DNA of 8,413 nt from Bacillota bacterium (GTDB lineage Bacteria > Bacillota > DTU030), in the NCBI GenBank assembly GCA_012842325.1, contig DUTA01000006.1, positions 1 to 8,413 on the forward strand. The letters run 5' to 3'. Both the position numbers and the translations under genes were made by a program. The notes beneath the pieces are model-generated. The model saw nothing but the letters and a program-made list of their open reading frames with translations. It had not been told where the DNA came from and did no database searches. Of this stretch, positions 5,920-8,413 are shown one piece after another (positions within the stretch are counted from its first letter, which is position 1; every line of letters starts with the position of its first letter).

Positions 5920-6552
5920 CTAGTTGATTGCCAGCCGTCGGGCCTTGCGGTGATCCCGGGGCAGGCGGACCTGGCGCAGCTTGTCCAGCTCGCCCCGTTC
6001 TTTGAGGGCCTCATAGATGAGGATCCAGGCACAGTCCAGTTCCGGATCCACCTCGCATTTGCCGTCCCGGCTTCCCCCGCAGGGCCCGTTGAGGAGGCCC
6101 TTGGCGCAGCGGGTCACGGGGCAGATGCCCCCCGTCCAGCCCAGCTCGCAGCTGCCGCAGGCCCGGCACACCTCTTTAAAGCGCCCGACCCGTTCCACTT
6201 CCCCGATGAAGAGGGTGTCGTTGGCGGGGTAAACGGGGAGCCTGGTGTTCCCGGCCACCGTCTGGCAGCCGTCGCCGCAGGCCAGGACCAGGATGGCCTC
6301 GGCCTCCTGCAGGCCCGGGGCCCTGCGCAGGTCCTTCTTCACCTTTAGGCTGATACAGGACGGGTCCAGGATGACGGTGCCGGTGATCTCCTTGCCCGCG
6401 TCCTTGAGGGCGGCGGCCATGCGGGCCACTTCTTCCTCCCCGCCGAACTTGCAGGTTGTGGCACACTGGCTGCAGCCAGTAAGGAAGATCCTTTGCTTCC
6501 CTTCCAGCATCTGCAGGATCTCGGCCAGCTCCTTCTGCTTGGCAATGATCAA
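5920..6552 (-). CDS. metV: MetV, cysteine-rich partner subunit of methylenetetrahydrofolate reductase (MTHFR_C family)
   Basis: MetV pairs with MetF in acetogens to form the reductase that converts methylene-THF to methyl-THF, and is thought to pass electrons from the physiological donor to the flavin of MetF. The 210-residue product is rich in cysteine clusters: CSQCATTC (27-34), C66, CGDGC (92-96), CRACGSC (129-135), then C144, C149, C158, C166 and C174 in the GICPVTRCAKGLLNGPCGG block typical of the MTHFR_C family. These suggest zinc and/or iron-sulfur sites; which cysteines bind what is not visible. The start is TTG at 6552, with GGGAGGGGGG eight bases upstream. It lies 32 bp after folD and 17 bp before metF. 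No hdr, mvhD or rnfC-like gene accompanies the pair here, so the electron donor is open. Confidence 0.93.
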   Translation of the reverse strand: MIIAKQKELAEILQMLEGKQRIFLTGCSQCATTCKFGGEEEVARMAAALKDAGKEITGTVILDPSCISLKVKKDLRRAPGLQEAEAILVLACGDGCQTVAGNTRLPVYPANDTLFIGEVERVGRFKEVCRACGSCELGWTGGICPVTRCAKGLLNGPCGGSRDGKCEVDPELDCAWILIYEALKERGELDKLRQVRLPRDHRKARRLAIN

Positions 6553-6584
6553 CCCAGTTTCCCCCCTCCCAATCTCCAGTACCT

Positions 6585-7439
6585 CTAGCTGCTGGCTGCC
6601 CTTTCCGCTGCCAGCACCACGTGCTTGACGATGACCGTCGAGGTTACGGTGCCCACACCGCCGGGCACGGGGGTGACGGCCCCGGCTACGGAAGAAACGC
6701 CTTCGAAATCTACGTCCCCCACCATTTTCCCATCGACAAAATTGATCCCCACGTCCACCACACCCGCCCCCGGTTTGATCATCTCCCCGGTGACCAGGCC
6801 CGGGCGCCCGGCGGCGGCCACCACCAGATCGGCCTGGCGGCAGAGGGCGGCCAGATCCCGGGTCCGGGTATGGCAGATGGTCACCGTGGCATTTTCCTTG
6901 AGGAGGAGCATGGCCAGGGGCTTCCCCACCACCATGCTGCGGCCGATGACCACCGCCTGCCTGCCCTCCAGGGGGATATCATAGTACTTCAGGATCTCCA
7001 GCACCGCCTGGGGCGTGGCCGGGGGAAAGGCCAGGCTGTCGCCGGCCATGACCCGGCCGGCATTGCCGGGGGTGAAGCAGTCCACATCCTTTTCCGGCCG
7101 GAGCAGGGCCGCCAGCCTCCCTTCCTCAAGATGGGGCGGCAGGGGCTGCATGAGGATTACCCCGTGGACGGCCGGATCTTGGTTCAGGGCCGCCAGGTGT
7201 TCCTCGACCTCCTCCTGCCCTATGGCGGGGGGAAAATACCCGGTCCGGGCGGTGACCCCCACGGCCTCGCAGGCCTTCTCAATCCCCCTTATGTAGGCCT
7301 GGGCGGGGGCGGCGTCCCCCACCACGACCATGGAGAGAAGGGGTCTGATCCCCCTTTTTCCCAGTTCCTCCACCCGGGAGGCCAGGTCCTCCCGGAGTCT
7401 GGCTACCACTTCTTTCCCGCTCAAAATCTTGGCCTTCAC
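6585..7439 (-). CDS. folD: Methylenetetrahydrofolate dehydrogenase, FolD family, probably lacking cyclohydrolase activity
   Basis: FolD interconverts 5,10-methenyl-THF and 5,10-methylene-THF using NAD(P)H. The 284-residue product has the usual two-domain layout: a substrate domain with VVVGDAAPAQAY (38-49), VILMQPLP (94-101) and KDVD (117-120), then a Rossmann domain with VVIGRSMVVGKP (163-174) and the C-terminal ITPVPGGVG-type motif, here VTPVPGGVG (255-263). In E. coli FolD the motif is Y50-V-A-S-K54; here it is Y49-I-R-G-I53, so the lysine needed for the cyclohydrolase reaction is isoleucine (codon ATT at 7281-7283). Gln98 and Asp120 are kept. The usual DVDG is DVDC, and PCTP is PATP. I infer a dehydrogenase-only enzyme partnered with FchA. 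The start is GTG, overlapping the fchA stop. Cofactor preference (NAD or NADP) cannot be read safely. Confidence 0.95.
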   Translation of the reverse strand: MKAKILSGKEVVARLREDLASRVEELGKRGIRPLLSMVVVGDAAPAQAYIRGIEKACEAVGVTARTGYFPPAIGQEEVEEHLAALNQDPAVHGVILMQPLPPHLEEGRLAALLRPEKDVDCFTPGNAGRVMAGDSLAFPPATPQAVLEILKYYDIPLEGRQAVVIGRSMVVGKPLAMLLLKENATVTICHTRTRDLAALCRQADLVVAAAGRPGLVTGEMIKPGAGVVDVGINFVDGKMVGDVDFEGVSSVAGAVTPVPGGVGTVTSTVIVKHVVLAAERAASS

Positions 7440-8080
7440 GCTCCTGCTCCCTTCTTTGGCTCCAGTTTTCTTTTCACCTGGCAGTAGATTTCCTCCGCCA
7501 GCCTCTCCCCTTCCGCCAGGAGGGGCAGCAGTTCCCCTTCCAGCCTGGCGTTGTGCTCCTGGTCCTTAATCCCGTTCAGGTTGATCCGGACGTTTAAATA
7601 TGCCCCCCGCAGGGCCGCTCCCAGAAAGAGGGCCCCCACCCCCACGTCGCTGATGGCATTGGGGGTGCCCAGTTCCAGAAGCCTTTCCTGCAGGCGCAGG
7701 GCTTTGAGGCACAGGCGGGCCGCCTCCATGGGGACCACAGCCGCCTCCTTCAGGGCCTGCTGCATGGCTTCCCGGCGGGCTGCCTGTTCGGCCTCCGTTG
7801 TCCGGGGCATCTTGAAGACCCGGGCAACTCCGGTAAATACTTCCGCATCGGCATCCACCAGCTCCAGGAGCTTTGCCTGGAGGGCTTCCCCTTCCCGGAG
7901 TATGTCCTCAATGGCGGCGGCCGCCTCCCCCTGGACCTTGTTCACGGTGAGGTTGGCCACCATACTGCCCAGGGCCGTCCCCAGGGCGGCCACCAGGGCG
8001 CTGGCGCTGCCGCCCCCGGGAATGGGTTCCCCGGAGGCCAGGCGGGCAGTGTACTCCTCGACCCTTTCTTTCCTTACCAA
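7436..8080 (-). CDS. fchA: Methenyltetrahydrofolate cyclohydrolase, FchA (cyclodeaminase/cyclohydrolase family)
   Basis: This cytosolic enzyme interconverts 10-formyl-THF and 5,10-methenyl-THF, the step after Fhs. The 214-residue product is all-helical in character and carries the family signatures PIPGGGSASAL (residues 19-29), MVANLT (40-45), DADAEVF (76-82) and NAISDVGVGALF (141-152), followed by NVRINL. The length fits stand-alone FchA proteins of acetogens. The start is uncertain. I chose TTG at 8080 because GGGAGGTG, a near-perfect Shine-Dalgarno, sits seven bases before it. An in-frame GTG at 8095 with GGAGGAGG upstream would add five residues. The stop TGA overlaps the folD GTG by four bases (GTGA), implying translational coupling. 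A separate cyclohydrolase matters here because the neighbouring FolD lacks its own cyclohydrolase lysine. Confidence 0.92.
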   Translation of the reverse strand: MVRKERVEEYTARLASGEPIPGGGSASALVAALGTALGSMVANLTVNKVQGEAAAAIEDILREGEALQAKLLELVDADAEVFTGVARVFKMPRTTEAEQAARREAMQQALKEAAVVPMEAARLCLKALRLQERLLELGTPNAISDVGVGALFLGAALRGAYLNVRINLNGIKDQEHNARLEGELLPLLAEGERLAEEIYCQVKRKLEPKKGAGA

Positions 8081-8125
8081 GCTTTCACCTCCCACCCTCT
8101 CCTCCTCCAGACCGATAAAAACAGT

Positions 8126-8413
8126 TTAGAACAGTCCCTCGATCCGCCCGTCGGGGGTAATATCGATGTTCTCGGCGGCCGGCACCCGGGGCAGGCCGGG
8201 CATGGTCATGATGGTGCCGGTGAGGGCGACGACGAAGCCGGCCCCGGCCGAGATGCGGGCCTGCCGGACGGTTACGGTAAAGCCCCGCGGGGCGCCCCGG
8301 ACCGTCGGATCGTCGGTGATGGAGGCCTGGGTCTTGGCCATGCAGACGGGCAGATTCCCATAGCCGAGGTTTTCCAGGAAGGCAAGCTCTTCCTCGGCCT
8401 GCTTGGTGTAGGC
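8126..8413 (-). CDS. fhs: Formate--tetrahydrofolate ligase (formyl-THF synthetase), C-terminal 95 residues, cut by window edge
   Basis: The enzyme joins formate to THF with ATP, giving 10-formyl-THF. This is the entry step of the methyl branch of the Wood-Ljungdahl pathway, and it can run backward to make ATP when methyl groups are oxidised. The frame is open to base 8413 and reads [19 protein letters not shown] at the edge, then the family hallmarks [20 protein letters not shown] and [14 protein letters not shown], ending in GRIEGLF before TAA. This closely matches the C-terminus I know from the Moorella thermoacetica enzyme. The nucleotide-binding N-terminal part lies outside the window. 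The next gene, fchA, starts about 45 bp downstream with no terminator between, so the two are probably co-transcribed. The assignment is firm; only completeness is unknown. Confidence 0.95.
   Translation of the reverse strand, partial: AYTKQAEEELAFLENLGYGNLPVCMAKTQASITDDPTVRGAPRGFTVTVRQARISAGAGFVVALTGTIMTMPGLPRVPAAENIDITPDGRIEGLF

Overview
The window holds nine complete genes and one gene cut by the right edge, all on the minus strand, so transcription runs from high to low coordinates. DNA is GC-rich, intergenic gaps are short, Shine-Dalgarno sites are strong and GTG/TTG starts are common. Together with the gene content this suggests an anaerobic Firmicute with the Wood-Ljungdahl pathway, either an acetogen or a syntrophic or sulfate-reducing relative (Moorella, Thermacetogenium or Desulfotomaculum type). 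The assignment rests on reading the sequence; no database search was possible.

Region 1 (8413 to 3716) is the folate-bound methyl branch almost in reaction order: formyl-THF synthetase (fhs, C-terminus only), methenyl-THF cyclohydrolase (fchA), methylene-THF dehydrogenase (folD), the two methylene-THF reductase subunits (metV, metF), a lipoyl H-protein (gcvH), and a methyl-THF:corrinoid methyltransferase of the AcsE/MtgA (DHPS-like) family. CO dehydrogenase/acetyl-CoA synthase, formate dehydrogenase and the corrinoid iron-sulfur protein are not in view. FolD has Ile where the cyclohydrolase lysine should be, which fits a division of labour with the adjacent FchA.

Region 2 (3715 to 83) follows a 185-bp gap: a GlpK-family kinase, a URO-D-fold methyltransferase and a corrinoid protein, closed by a strong hairpin terminator. 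The URO-D protein and corrinoid protein, plus the DHPS-like protein just upstream, make up the three parts of a corrinoid demethylation system: methyl donor to corrinoid (MT I), carrier, corrinoid to THF (MT II). Methyl-THF made this way could be oxidised through MetF/MetV, FolD, FchA and Fhs, or carried on to acetyl-CoA.

The most interesting point is the kinase. It is GlpK-like over its whole length, but two residues that contact glycerol in E. coli GlpK (Glu84 and Tyr135) are Ala and Val here. It sits in the same unit as a methyltransferase of unknown substrate, which makes a demethylation module for a methoxylated polyol or similar compound a reasonable but untested idea.
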